A stretch of DNA of 64,000 bases from Conus ventricosus. Taxonomy: Eukaryota > Mollusca > Gastropoda > Neogastropoda > Conidae. Both the position numbers and the translations under genes were made by a program. Below, in pieces: positions 32,323 through 46,260 of this stretch; positions within the stretch are counted from its first letter, which is position 1, and each line of letters opens with the position of its first letter. Below the pieces are notes generated by a model. That model saw only the letters and a program-made list of their open reading frames with translations, did not search any database and was not told the DNA's origin. The stretch spans positions 51,407,941-51,471,940 of the forward strand of contig CM031614.1 in assembly GCA_018398815.1 (NCBI GenBank), in the 5' to 3' direction.

Positions 32323-32369
32323 CCACACACACACACACACACACAACATGCGCGCACACACGCACACAA

Positions 32370-32432
<63 letters not shown>

Positions 32433-32441
32433 TGAAACACA

Positions 32442-32486
<45 letters not shown>
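32323..32486. repeat. (AC)n microsatellites
   Basis: Two AC tracts (about 32373-32429 and 32440-32484) with short interruptions. Confidence 0.97.
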
Positions 32487-32487
<1 letters not shown>

Positions 32488-32599
32488 AAACAGAGAAAGT
32501 TTAAACTTGTTTGTAGTAATAAGTAAACAACACTGGAGTCAAGATGTTCAAGCATTAAAACAAGTTTCATTTTGCCTTGTATGCTCCAGGATAACTTAT

Positions 32600-33330
32600 G
32601 GCCAAAAGGTGTTTTTAGTGCTCCAAATTTTTTACTGAAAAACAATGCAAAATTTAGATTATAAGGCATTCCGACTTACTCTGGGTACACCCTTTCATGC
32701 ATCTACTATGGGTACATACAAGGAAATTGAAATTCTACCTTTTGATGAATATCGTCAGCTTGCTCTTACAACATATGTTCTATGTAGCACAGTAAACAAC
32801 GAAAATGTTGAAAATGAAGTTACCTTAAGATCTGATACAGATTGTCCGAAAGGGCAAAACTTATAGTTTCGCTTATTTCGATTGGAACCCATATTTCTGG
32901 TTTATTTCAACGACCAGAAATGGATTTGATGGAAACGGTAAAGTCAGATACAAAATTTCTTCCTTGCCCACCATGGGAACTTCAAATGGCTAATTTTGAA
33001 ATCAATCATTTTCCCTTACGATAAAAAATGACAATGATCATATCCTTGGTCATTAGTTAAATATCATATACGCAGTCACTACCCTGATCATCTAAAAGTT
33101 CATACGAATGGATCTCTGTTGGACAACCATGAAACGGAGTAGCTTTCATTATTCCGTCTTTAAAAGTGGACAGATCTTTTTATGTTGGAAGAAAAAAAAA
33201 CAGATCCATTTTACGGCAGAGCTCACTGCCATTCGTATGGCCCTGTATTTGTTACTTGATTTTCTTAAACATGTATTTCAAATTCTTTTCTGAGTTGATT
33301 CAAAGTCAGTGTGTGTAAGCGCTAAGTAAA
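32600..33330 (+). pseudogene. Jockey-like LINE fragment: RT tail and RNase H
   Basis: First piece reads K-A-F-R-L-T-L-G-T-P-F-H-A-S-T-M-G-T-Y-K-E, the linker after RT in Jockey-like LINEs. The RNase H piece (about 33070-33300) reads F-T-A-E-L-T-A-I-R-M-A-L-Y-L-L, the A-E-L-x-A-I-x-x-A-L helix of LINE RNase H. Broken by stops and frameshifts; opposite in orientation to the host gene. Confidence 0.75.
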
Positions 33331-34198
<868 letters not shown>

Positions 34199-34203
34199 CT
34201 AAC

Positions 34204-34375
34204 CCACGCAAGGGCCAGCCTGGGTCCAGTGACCACTGGCTTGACATCTAATGAAGGGGACGCCCCGGGAACGGAACCCTTGGTCACAGACCACTCCACA
34301 CACGCTGGGGTAGCTGTGGCCGTGGACACGACAGACTTCCTCGTTCCACCACTGCGGGGTTTCCGCAAGACACGG
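34204..34375 (-). CDS. SVEP1-like gene, exon e2: CCP domain with an apparent 2-nt frameshift
   Basis: Acceptor TTTCACAG|CCGTG and donor GTGG|GTTAGT, phase 1-1. At 172 nt it is the only 1-1 exon not divisible by three. The entry frame set by e1 gives V-S-C-G-N-P-A-V-V-E and a second cysteine thirteen residues after the first, as in e1, e4, e5 and e8. After that cysteine the frame runs to a stop. The good sequence resumes in the +1 frame as H-G-H-S-Y-P-S-V-C-G-V-V-C and on to W-T-Q-A-G-P-C. Two missing bases near 34324 would restore 174 nt and the C-P-H-G-H spacing seen in e7. The donor is followed at once by (TG)n. Either an assembly indel or a real disabling deletion fits. Confidence 0.8.
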
Positions 34376-35880
34376 CTGTGAAAGCAAGACAGATGAGATC
34401 ATTCACCAACTAGAAGGGCAGGAAGGAGAGTGCAGACCTCAGTTCACATGTTAAAAAAAAAAAAAAAAAAAGCATTACGAGTGCCCGTCAGTCTGAAAGA
34501 GGAAGAAATAGTTGGTTAGGAATGAAAGAGTTGCTTCCCCCCCCCCCCCCCCCCCCCCCCAAACGATAGGATTATATCAGATTATTATGTTAAAATACAT
34601 GACTCAACAGGCAGTTATAAATTCGTAAACACTAACTTCACTGTGTCCATGTTGAGCGTAAAATGTGTAATGATCTCTGTCCGATAAAGTTCCTCCTTAT
34701 ACACATCACACAGAATACCGTCCAGTATATCTCTTACATCTATACTATACTATACTATACATCTATACTATACTATACTATACTTACCTACTAACTGATT
34801 AGGTAGCTATTCGTGAGCCTTTAGTCTGATCTTTTTCAATAAAACTGTTAATTCCTACACTATAAACTTTTTTTGCGTGGGGGATATAGCGCCGAAATCT
34901 CTTCACGTCCACAAGATGTAATACGATTAGACTTGCTGTGAATTGTTACGTTGACGATGGCGAACGATGACGGAAGAGTGAAGACGACGACTGATTAATG
35001 ACTAGGGATAACGATGATGGCGTAACAAGAAGCAGACATGACGAGCAGGTGTAAAGACAAGTAAAGTAGTAAAACCTCAACAGGTTGGTATCAAGAGCGA
35101 CTCCTTACTCCCCGATCCTCTGGCCCAAAGACGGTTATTCTCCTCTGTAATAGAGCTAGGCTTCAATTGGACAAAACCCAACAAGTTTTATACTGAACTC
35201 GCAGGCAATTGGTTGTAGTCAACAACAGATCTACGGAACGTAGATACTTGCTGGTAGTGACAACATTCAAATGCATACGTCATGATGCAGCGATGATAAA
35301 ATCGTGATCTTACGTCACACGCATACACATTCATTCTAAATAAAACACGGCAGTCCATTCGTATTTCATTCTCGCCTCGCACTGTTTTACAAAAAAAAAA
35401 CCAAAAAAAAAACAAAAAAAAACTTTACGTTCATAGCCACGATCACTCAGAAAAATATGATCGCCTTCAAAATAAGATACATACACGATTGCCTTAGTTA
35501 ACTGAAAACATCACAATCTCACTGAACGAATCCTGGATCTGCCGTCCACTCTACACCCGTACCCAGGATTGGCACCAAAATTTTATTGCGCCGTCCCATA
35601 GCCAAAATCAAAGTTTTCAAAAAGTGTGGTAAAAATCGGTTTGCTGCCAGACATACAATGTAACAAATAAATCAATGGATATAGATGAACATGTAAACTC
35701 CTCGTCAGAATGACCTAAAAACTGCGTTCAATAAAGAAACGCAAGTCCCTGTAACTAGTGCAACCAAAGAGAGCACACACAGTTGAGCATACAATCCAGA
35801 ACTGAAGGGACTGAAATCTTGTTTTCCAGCTTGCCGATCTTGGATCTTACAAAGCTTAAAGTTGGTTAAATAATGATGTC
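34376..35880. other. Intron e1-e2, unique part
   Basis: C24 run at 34537-34560. (TATAC)n at 34741-34785. 35240-35350 resembles an arm of the 46-kb foldback (TTACGTCACACGCATACACA). No gene. Confidence 0.5.
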
Positions 35881-35892
35881 CGGTATACAGAT

Positions 35893-36041
35893 TGTGTGTG
35901 TGTGTGTGTGTGGGTGTGTGTGTGTGTGTGTGTGTGTTGGTATGTGGGACTGGTTGGGATGTTGAAAAATGGGTGGACAAGGTGGGGTAGGAGGGATGGG
36001 GGGTGAGAGGTGGGTGGGGGGGGGCGTAATGTTTGGGGGAA

Positions 36042-36136
<95 letters not shown>
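35893..36136. repeat. (TG)n microsatellites
   Basis: GT tracts 35893-35938 and 36045-36136, separated by a G-rich piece. Confidence 0.97.
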
Positions 36137-36770
36137 TTTGTTTGCATAATGCTCAAAGTAGTGTCCTGAATTATGCGCTATACAGCTCTCATTAGATTAC
36201 TTTTATTATTTTTATAATCATCTCTATCATTAATATGTAGGCCTATTATTACAATCATTTTTGCTATTCTTCTTGCTGTTGTTGTTGGATCAGTCAATCT
36301 TCTCGCGTTTTACAAAATTTCAGTTCATCCATTCTGAGGCAAAGATGTGCATATCTGTATATGAATGAACAATAAAATACTATGAATACATCACCCATCT
36401 GCAACATCAGACTGGCAAAACATTGGAATGAGTGTGCACCATGTAGTCTCTCTTCTCAGTGAATAACGAACCCGGTATGTTGTATTGTGACTCGCTTTGA
36501 TTATTTTGGCGACTGTAGAACAGTCTACTACATTAAAGGTAAAGCAATTAAACAGTTTCTTATTGAATACTGGAGCAACTTCAGAACCAGTTTTAACCCC
36601 ATCCCCAAAGAAACAAAACAAAGAAAGGAACAAACACGAAAACAAAACTGAAACAGCCAGGATACGATAATCTCGTTTTTGTTTTAAAATATTTTAATGA
36701 GTGACCGTAAAATTTTAAACCATGCGGTGTGTTTATCGTTGAACACGTGTCAGTGTGCATCCGTGAGTGA
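36137..36770. other. Intron e1-e2, AT-rich
   Basis: No gene or element recognised. Confidence 0.5.
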
Positions 36771-36833
36771 GCGCGCGCGCGCGTGTGTGTATGTGTGTGT
36801 GTGTGTATTTTGTGCGTGTTGTTTTTGGCGCGC

Positions 36834-36912
<79 letters not shown>
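36771..36912. repeat. (CG)n and (GT)n microsatellite
   Basis: GC alternation 36771-36783 and 36828-36848, GT tract 36849-36908. Z-DNA-forming sequence type. Confidence 0.96.
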
Positions 36913-36914
<2 letters not shown>

Positions 36915-37209
36915 TGGGCAAGTTTGTGTTTGTATGCGTGTATATCTGAGTGCGTGTATGTTTGAATGTGAGCGTGTACTTATGCCTACATCTGTGTACA
37001 TGCATACGTGCAGGCGTACATGCATGCTCTTATAAAATACGCTAAAGTTCCTTCACAAAACGCCGTGATGATATTGTGTCAATTAGGATGCTTGATGCAG
37101 AACAAAGCGACATCCCAAACAAGGGCAGGGATGCGGGGAAAGGGCGATTACAGGAGAAACAATGGTGAATCGGGATGTGGGGAAGATATCACAGCATAAA
37201 TGTCCTTAC

Positions 37210-37395
37210 GTTCGCAAGTGGGAGAGGCAGGAGGCTCCCACTGACCGCTCTGACTGCACGTGACATCCGCTGACCCGCTGATCACGCGGCCATCCATACA
37301 GGTGTGGGTGCACACCGCTCCATAGATATTCCTCGGGATGGTCGTGCAACTTCGGAAGCCGTGAAGGAAGGTTTGCAGGGGAGGGCAAGTTATCA
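37210..37395 (-). CDS. SVEP1-like gene, exon e1: six-cysteine CCP (sushi) domain
   Basis: First confidently called exon in transcription order. It is 186 nt (62 codons), phase 1-1, with acceptor TTTCAG|TGATAA and donor GAAC|GTAAGG. The peptide has six cysteines in CCP order: C-P-P-L, thirteen residues to S-C, then A-V-C, T-H-T-C, V-T-C-S, and a final P-T-C after G-Q-W. A six-cysteine CCP is the selectin/SVEP1 variant of the complement control module, normally an extracellular protein-binding unit. The last base plus e2 gives E-P-V-S-C-G, a typical CCP linker. Upstream in the transcript lies a 3.8-kb minisatellite whose unit resembles this acceptor. No initiator or signal peptide is visible, so earlier exons must lie at higher coordinates. 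Confidence 0.85.
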
Positions 37396-40300
37396 CTGAA
37401 ACAGGACAGGATGTCACCAAATGGGCAGGTCGTCGCTAGAATTGGGATAAGTCATCACAAACATAGGGACGGGTCACACTGACATTGGGATAGGTCATCA
37501 CTGACACTGGGACAGGACATCACCGACATTGCCCTGGTCATCACTGACACTGGGATAGGTCATCACTGACACTGGGACAGGACATCACCGACATTGGCCC
37601 TGGTCATCACTGACATTGGGACAGGACATCACCGACATTGGCCCTGGTCATCACTGACACTGGGATAGGTCATCACTGACACTGGGACAGGACATCACCG
37701 ACATTGCCCCTGGTCATCACTGACACTGGGACAGAACATCACCGACATTGGCCCTGGTCATCACTGACATTGGGACAGGTCATCACTGACATTGGGACAG
37801 GTCATCACTGACATTGCGACAGGTCATCACTGACATTGGGACAGGTCATCACTGACATTGGGACAGGTCATCACAAATACTGGGATGGGTTATCACTGAC
37901 ATTGGGACAGGTCATCACTGACATTGGGACAGGTCATCACTGACATTGGGACAGGTCATCACAAATACTGGGATGGGTTATCACTGACATTGGGACAGGT
38001 CATCACAAATACTGGGATGGGTTATCACTGACATTGGGACAGGTCATCACAAAGACTGGGACAGGTCATCACTGACATTGGGACAGGTCATCACAAATAC
38101 TGGGATGGGTTATCACTGACATCGGGACAGGCCATCACAAAGACTGGGACAGGTCATCACTGACATTGGGACAGGCCATCACAAACACTGGGACAGGTCA
38201 TTACTGACATTGGGACAGGTCATCACAAACACTGGGACAGGTCATCACAAATACTGGGATGGGTTATCACTGACATCGGGACAGGCCATCACAAACACTG
38301 GGACAGGTCATCACTGACATTGGGACAGGCCATCACAAACACTGGGACAGGCCATCACTGACATTGGGACAGGTCATCACTGACATTGGGACAGGCCATC
38401 ACAAACACTGGGACAGGCCATCACAAACACTGGGACAGGTCATCACTGACATTGGGACAGGCCATCACAAACACTGGGACAGGTCATCACTGACATTGGG
38501 ACAGGCCATCACAAACACTGGGACAGGTTATCACTGACATTGGGACAGGCCATCACAAACACTGGGACAGGTCATCACTGACATTGGGACAGGCCATCAC
38601 AACACTGGGACAGGTCATCACTGACATTGGGACAGGTCATCACAAATACTGGGATGGGTTATCACTGACATTGGGACAGGTCATCACAAATACTGGGATG
38701 GGTTATCACTGACATTGGGACAGATCATCACTGACATTGGGACAGGTCATCACAAATACTGGGATGGGTTATCACTGACATTGGGACAGATCATCACTGA
38801 CATTGGGACAGGTCATCATTGACATGGGACAGGTCATCACTGACACTGGGACAGGTCATCACTGACATTGGGACAGGCCATCACTGACACTGGGACAGCT
38901 CATCACTGACACTGGGACAGGTCATTACTGACATTGGGACAGGTCATCACTGACACTGGGACAGGTCATCACTGACACTGGGACAGGCCATCACTGACAT
39001 AGGGACATGTCATCACTGGCATTGGGACATGTCATCACTGACATTGGGATAGGTCATCACTGACACTGGGACAGGTCATCACTGACACTGGGACAGGTCA
39101 TCACTGACATTGGTACAGGTCATCACTGACAATGAAACAGGTCATCACTGACATAGGGACAGGTCATCACTGACATTCGGACAGATCATTACTGACAGTG
39201 GGACAAGTCATCACTGACAATGGGACAGGTCATTACTGACATAGGGGCAGGTCATCACTGACATTGGGACAGGTCATCACTGACATAGGGGCAGGTCATC
39301 ACTGACAATGGGACAGGTCATCACTGACATAGGGGCAGGTCATCACTGACATAGGGGCAGGTCATCACTGACATAGGGGCAGGTCATTACTGACATTGGG
39401 ACAGGTCATTACTGACATTGGGACAGGTCATACTGACAATGGGGACAGGTCATCACTGACATAGGGGCAGGTCATCACTGACATAGGGGCAGGTCATCAC
39501 TGACATTGGGACAGGTCATCACTGACATTGGGACAGGCCATCACTGACAATGGGACAGGTCATCACTGACATAGGGACAGGCCATCACTGACAATGGGAC
39601 AGGTCATCACTGACATTGGGACAGGCCATCACTGACAATGGGACAGGTCATCACTGACATAGGGACAGGTCATCACTGACATGGGACAGGTCATCAATGA
39701 CATAGGGACAGGTCATCACTGACAATGGGACAGATCATCACTGACATAGGGACAGGTCATCACTGACAATGGGACAGGTCATCACTGACATAGGGACAGG
39801 TCATCACTGACAATGGGACAGGTCATCACTGACAATGGGACAGATCATCACTGACATAGGGACTGGTCATCACTGACATGGGGACAGGTCATCACTGACA
39901 TGGGGACAGGTCATCACTGACATAGGGGCAGGTCATTACTGACATTGGGACAGGTCATCACTGACAATGGGACAGGTCATCACTGACATTGGGCAAGGTA
40001 TCAACAATTGGGACAGGTCATCACTGACAATGGGGACAGGTCATCACTGACAATGGGACAGTCATCGCTGACATAGGGACAGGTCATCACTGACATGGGA
40101 CAGGTATCACTGACAATGGGGACAGGTCCATCACCGACATTGGGACAGGTCATCACTGACATTGGGACAGGTCATCACTGACATTGGGACAGGTCATCAC
40201 TGACATGGGACAGGTCATCACTGACAATGGGACAGGTCATCACTGCCATGGGACAGGTCATCACTGACATAGGGACTGGTCATCATCAACATTGGGACAG

Positions 40301-41215
40301 GCATCACTGACATAGGGACAGGTCATCACTGACATAGGGACAGGTCATCACTGACATTGGGACAGGTCATCACTGCTAATTGGGACAGGTCATCACTGAC
40401 ATAGGGACAGGTCATCATCAACATTGGGACAGGTCATCAACTGACATAGGGACAGGTCATCACTGACATTGGGACAGGTCATCATTGACAATGGGACAGG
40501 TCATCATCAACATTGGGACAGGTCATCACTGACATGGGACAGGCCATCACTGACAATGGGACAGGTCATCACTGACATAGGGACAGGTCATCACTGACAT
40601 GGGACGGTCATCACTGACAATAGGACAGGCCATCACTGACAATGGGACAGGTCATCACTGACATAGGGACAGGTCATCTCAACATTGGGACAGGTCATCA
40701 CTGACATAGGGACAGGTCATCACTGACATTGGGACAGGTCATCATGACAGTGGGACAGGTCATCAATGACAATGGGACAGGTCATCACTGCATGGGACAG
40801 GTCATCAATGACACTGGGACAGGTCATCACTGACAATTGGACAGGTCGATCATTACTGACATGGGACAGGTCATCAATGACATAGGGACAGGTCATCAAT
40901 GACATTGGGACAGGTCATCACATGACACTGGGACAGGTCATCAATGACATTGGGACAGGTCATCAATGACACTGGGACAGGTTCATTACTGACATGGGAC
41001 AGGTCATCACTGACATTCGGGACAGGTCATCAGTGACAATGGGACAGGTCATTACTGACATTGGGACAGGTCATCAATGACAATGGGACAGGTCATTACT
41101 GACATTGGGACAGGTCATCAATGACAATGGGACAGGTCATTACTGACACTGGGATAGGTCATCACCGACACAGGGACAGATCGTCAGTGACGTTGGGACA
41201 GTTCTCACTGGCACT
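37396..41215. repeat. 22-bp minisatellite (3.8 kb) growing from the e1 acceptor
   Basis: Roughly 170 units of GGTCATCACTGACATTGGGA-CA on +. Variants: ACAAACACTGGG, GACATAGGG, GACAATGGG. Higher-order blocks are visible (alternating ACTGACATT and ACAAATACTGGGATGGGTT units at 37.86-38.8 kb). On the transcript strand each unit reads CCTGTCCCAATGTCAG|TGATGA, like the real CCTGTCCTGTTTCAG|TGATAA. Single-base indels cluster at 39.9-41.0 kb. Confidence 0.97.
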
Positions 41216-43020
41216 CTGCATGTTCATCATTGAGACGAACACAAGAAAAGAAAGAAAAGAAAAAAAAAGTTATAAAAAAAAATTAATAAGAAAACTGCTC
41301 CATATGAGACTCGAATTATTGACATGGAATGGCCTTTCCTCTTAGGTGGGTGCGTTATCTACTTGGTTTCCTTTTCACAATACATAGTTTCACACCCTCC
41401 GCTATCATAAGTGACAAAGACGGGGCAGTTCCGTCTCTTCGCCAGCTCCGTGCCGGAACATGTTTAGCAGACATTGCATTTTCGAGCAAGAAAAGTAACT
41501 CTCGTTCTGCCCATTATTGTTAATCGACCTCGTACAAGGTTTAAGACTCTGGTTTACTTTTCGTTTCGTAAAACACAACCGCATTTTGATCATGCTTGTA
41601 AAACGCTGCCTAATGCGTTTGATCAAAATCTGACAGTGAGCACAAAGTCAAGATTTGACAGACAAAACGTGGTAAACTACCATTACACTGTGATCTTATC
41701 ACGGCTTGTGGGTTTCTGTTGATGCAAGTCGCACAAAACTGATATGAACACAAACAATTCTCAACAACAAAAATTCAGTTAACCTAGCCAAAGCTTGTCG
41801 AATCAGTTTGTTCAGTGCTTCAGTGCATGTTCAGTGCTTCTGGACTTCTTTATCTCACCTTTTTGGTCCATTTTTTTTCTCCCGGTTCCATGAAAACCGT
41901 AATTTGTCCGTTTTCCTCGACGGAATTACCTTTTCCTATTCGACTGGTCTCGCAATACCCATTACACATGCGCATTGTATAGAAGTATTATCTAGCTATG
42001 AAGGAAATATCTGGCACGTCATTGAATATAAACATAAGGAAAGGTAAAGAAGACATCGTCTTTGTCACGCCGAAGAATCAAATTCTTGTTCTTAAAAAAA
42101 CAACAACACCCTTCAGTGGGCATGGAACACTGACTAAAATAAATGGTGAGAACTGCGTCTGATCTGTTGTTGAATCGATCCTGAGACAGAATGACGATTC
42201 TGGGAATGAGTTTGAAATCTTGACTTCAGCAGACGGTTCACAAATCAGTCTGCATGTAAGCCTAACCCCGTCACAACGGTCCCGAAACTGACGTGTCATT
42301 CACTCTTTGAGATCACCCCTTCAAATTGCCATCTTCAACTTCCCCTAAAACTCCGATTATTTCGAATTTGTAGAAACATGATACAGATAATCGACAGAAA
42401 TTAAATATTCTTTAAAAGAAATTAAAATTAGAAAAATCATACTTAAGCAATCAAATGCACTGAACAATGTAAAAAAAATCGAGACCAGTGAGATGGAACA
42501 ACCGATAAAATGCATGAATTATTCTAGCACCTGTTTTTTGGAGTCTTCCTGCGCTTATGATATTTTCTGTGACTTTAAAGTACTTTTAAGTTTCAGAATT
42601 ATTACAAATAACTGCAAATGCGTAATCGGGTATTTAAACTACGTCACGGGAAAATCTAAAGCAAATCCAAAATATTCAGATCTGAATCAGATGATGCGTG
42701 GAGTCGATTTCGTATTGTAAGCAATTATAAATCTTACGAAGTAGAGTTCCCCATCCACCAGGAACACTCTGTCACTTTCTTTTGGTGTATATCGACGGCA
42801 ACGTGCGAGTCAAATTACAACTGGTACGTCTGATTACGGTGAGCAGTTTTACATTGGTACATCTGATCATGGTGTGGAAATTCATCAATCATGGTACAAA
42901 AAAAAAAGTTTAAAAAAGATACTGCTACGTGATGAAAATCAAGTTTGTTTAAATTAAGTGTCATTCCTCCAGTGTTGATGCCAGGTATGTTAGAGACACA
43001 CTAGCCCTGGTCATATAGGT
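41216..43020. other. Unique AT-rich stretch upstream of e1
   Basis: Small frames without recognisable motifs. No promoter, exon or element could be supported. Confidence 0.5.
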
Positions 43021-43021
43021 C

Positions 43022-43025
<4 letters not shown>

Positions 43026-43083
<58 letters not shown>
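43026..43083. repeat. (GT)n microsatellite
   Basis: Pure GT tract. Confidence 0.97.
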
Positions 43084-43086
<3 letters not shown>

Positions 43087-43385
43087 ACATTTTTCAACAG
43101 AAATATACTCTCAATTCCCACCCACCCCACAAACTCTTTCCTGATCCCCCACCCTGTTTAAAAATATCACAAAGACTCACCAGAGCGTGTGCTGAATGAT
43201 GGGTTGAGGGCATCACCCTGTTCCCACCTTTAATCAAACTTGTCATGCTACTGGGGTTTTTTTCTTCTTTTTTTTCAAACAGTGTATTTACAATTTAATC
43301 CATCAAATCCGCCGTTGTAACTTCATAACACAAAACCATAACCACCACTTTGTCCGTAATTTCTTCTGTTGAAGCCCGTCATTCA

Positions 43386-43446
<61 letters not shown>

Positions 43447-43466
43447 GCGCGCGCGAGCGCGCGCGC
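43386..43466. repeat. (AC)n-(GC)n microsatellite
   Basis: AC tract 43386-43444, then CGCGCGCGCGAGCGCGCGCG. Confidence 0.96.
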
Positions 43467-43616
43467 TCACATATATGCACACATAAACACTCGACAGAAA
43501 TAGTTGATGGCCCTCATATGTTGGTAGTAAAGGATTTATTACTTTGTATTCTAACGCTCTCTCTTCAATTCCCATGCCCTTTATCTCATAACCCCCCTCA
43601 CCCCACCTTTCCTCTT

Positions 43617-43790
43617 TGTTCTATTTTTTGCAAAGTCATAGTTTGAGTGACGGAGGAATTGTTAGCCTGCACTTGTTCTCCTCCAATACACCCCACTCTG
43701 TCTTTTTTTTTTTTAAACTCTGCAGTCATTGTTTAAGTGACGAAGAAATTGTTAGCCTGCACTTGTTATCCCCCACATCTTGTTTACTCA
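43617..43790. repeat. Tandem pair of the dispersed TTGTTAGCCTGCACTTG repeat
   Basis: Two ~88-bp copies (43632 and 43722) of a block containing GTGACG, GAATTGTTAGCCTGCACTTG and CTCC/CCCCCA. A third copy lies at 345-420. Confidence 0.8.
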
Positions 43791-43906
43791 CACACATACA
43801 TACATGCGTGCGCACCCACACCCACCCACCCACACACACAGACATGCAGAAGGAATATAACACTACAATGATACATACACGATGTGGGGAACATGAAGAA
43901 TCATAC

Positions 43907-43990
43907 CTTCAACGGAAAGAACGAAGGAAGCATTCGCCCTTGTCGACCTTGTACTTCCCATTTCGGCAGTAGGTAACTTTGTATGTCATT
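43907..43990 (-). CDS. Candidate exon similar to the end of e11 (weak)
   Basis: The minus frame reads Y-K-V-T-Y-C-R-N-G-K-Y-K-V-D-K-G-E-C-F-L-R-S-F-R, then TGA, with a strong-looking donor GAAG|GTATGA directly after. The C-x-x-G...C spacing recalls the C-P-P-G-T end of e11. The intron side carries the same dispersed repeat (43.62-43.79 kb) that follows e11 (0.35-0.41 kb), which suggests that an exon with its flanking intron was duplicated. The in-frame stop before the donor and the unclear 5' edge keep confidence low. Confidence 0.3.
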
Positions 43991-44059
43991 CTTCGAAGAG
44001 GAAAAAAAGATGTTAATTCACATCGCCTTCACAAAGTGATGACAAAAACGAATAAAAAC

Positions 44060-44061
<2 letters not shown>

Positions 44062-44107
<46 letters not shown>

Positions 44108-44120
44108 AGAGAGAAGGAAA
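44062..44120. repeat. (AG)n microsatellite
   Basis: AG tract with one interruption. Confidence 0.97.
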
Positions 44121-44239
44121 GAAGAGGAGAATGTGAATTGTATTGTGCAATTAAAGGAGGAAGAATGTGTAAGAAATGGTAAAAGAGTCGAAAGAGAAGG
44201 GGAAAAAAACGCGAACATAATTGAATAGATTCTTCCCCC

Positions 44240-44675
<436 letters not shown>

Positions 44676-45150
44676 CACATGAATGGCACGACGTTTGTGA
44701 ACAATGATGGCTGAAATAACTACCTCATTGCTCTAAGCACATTTGACTAAATGAAAGATGTCAATTCGTCGCTTGGAGGAAAGGAGAGTGGGGGTGGGGG
44801 TTCAGCCGAACAAGAACTTGTTTCCAGTGCAATGATTCAACACTTACCAATGAACCATAGTGTTTTTATACAAACATGTCAGCAGTGACGGCCTGAAGGA
44901 CTCATGCCATCTTTATCAAAACAATCATCGCCCAGGTTTCATACGGATAAAGCTCGTGGAACAAATAACTTTAAAAAGACTCGTAAACTGTTATGCAAAA
45001 GTACATAATATCTTTAAATAAAGCAGGATTTCGGAGAGGCAGATTATGTCGTTAAAATCACAACAACAAAAATAAAATCAGTTTACGAGGAGAGAAAAAA
45101 TAGTACTCACCACCGTCTTTCATATCAGGAATAGTTATGATCATGGCTAA
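44676..45150. other. Unique AT-rich stretch
   Basis: No gene recognised. Confidence 0.4.
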
Positions 45151-45740
45151 CATACATATTTTACTTCACAAAGATCAGTCGGTCTCTCAGGTTCCATCTA
45201 TAACTACTTCAGATTTTTTGAAGTTATAGATTGATGCAGACAAAGGTTGTAGCACTTATTATTGTTTAACATCTTTTCAAATGGGACTCCCACTGGGATC
45301 AACAATGGTTCCTATACTTTTTAACATCTTGATTCAGGATCTTCCGGACTCATAGTCACGTAATATTGAACCAGTGCAATATGCAGATGACAACCTTATG
45401 TGGATGAACATTACCCTGACGAAGCATACTCCTTTTGAATCAGTAAAAAGCATCAAAATAATTCCTGAAAATAAACCGAAAGTGGAGTAGCCTTATCTCC
45501 AGTAAAATTGCTTCTGATGCTCTTAAAAACAAATTATGAACCAAAACTTGTTTTCTTTTCAAATAGTGCTGTTAACGAACGCCTAAATTTAATATTTGGA
45601 ATATACATTAACAAAAGCCAGAAGAGGTTTGAATTTCCTGAAGGTAATATGTCAACAAGCATGTGGAAAAGACAATCGAATATGTATTCATTCAGCTACA
45701 GGCTGGTGCGTTCCAAAGTAATATATGCCCATGGGCTTTT
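45150..45740 (+). pseudogene. Jockey/CR1-type LINE reverse-transcriptase palm fragment
   Basis: Reads G-L-P-L-G-S-T-M-V-P-I-L-F-N-I-L-I-Q-D-L-P, then I-E-P-V-Q-Y-A-D-D-N-L-M-W-M (Y-A-D-D catalytic box near 45380) and further on G-I-Y-I-N-K-S-Q. Stops and frameshifts are present. It ends at the foldback. Confidence 0.8.
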
Positions 45741-45806
45741 TTTTTAGCGCCTGACATTGATGATAGTAGAGCGTACACCAGTTTATGTAAAAACTATATA
45801 AGAAGT

Positions 45807-46260
45807 AGGATACAAAACACAGGAGGAAAAAACTTTGAACCCACTTGGGAGATGAGGAGTTGTGTACTTCGACCCGTAGAGTCTTCAATTTTCAAAGCAA
45901 CTGAAGTAAGCCGCAGTCAGAAGTGCAGTTTTCTAGTTGTTAGAATGAAAGTGTATGCGTGTGACGTACAGATCACAATTTCATCATCACTGCATTATGA
46001 CGTAATGCATTTGAACGTAAATAGTGAGTCATAATGCAGTGATGACGAAATTGTGATCTTTACGTCACACACACACACACACACACACACACATTCATTA
46101 CGTCATATACGCATATAATTTCATTCTAACAACAACCAGAAAACTGCACTTGTGACTGCGGCTATCTTCAGTTGCTTTGAAGTCTACGAATCGAAGTACA
46201 CAACTCCTCATCTCCCTAGCGGGTTCAAAGTTGTTTTTTTCCTCCGGTGTTTTGTATCCT
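45807..46260. repeat. Foldback inverted repeat with ~200-bp arms
   Basis: Left arm 45807-46001 starts AGGATACAAAACACAGGAGG and ends CATCACTGCATTATGAC. The right arm 46028-46260 is its diverged reverse complement, with a (CA)n insertion. Loop 46002-46027. A relative of the inner arm lies at 35.24-35.36 kb, so this is a dispersed family. Confidence 0.85.

Noticed and set aside
37396..41215. CRISPR-like regular array
   Set aside because: Units are contiguous 22-mers without variable spacers, in a eukaryotic intron; it is a minisatellite.
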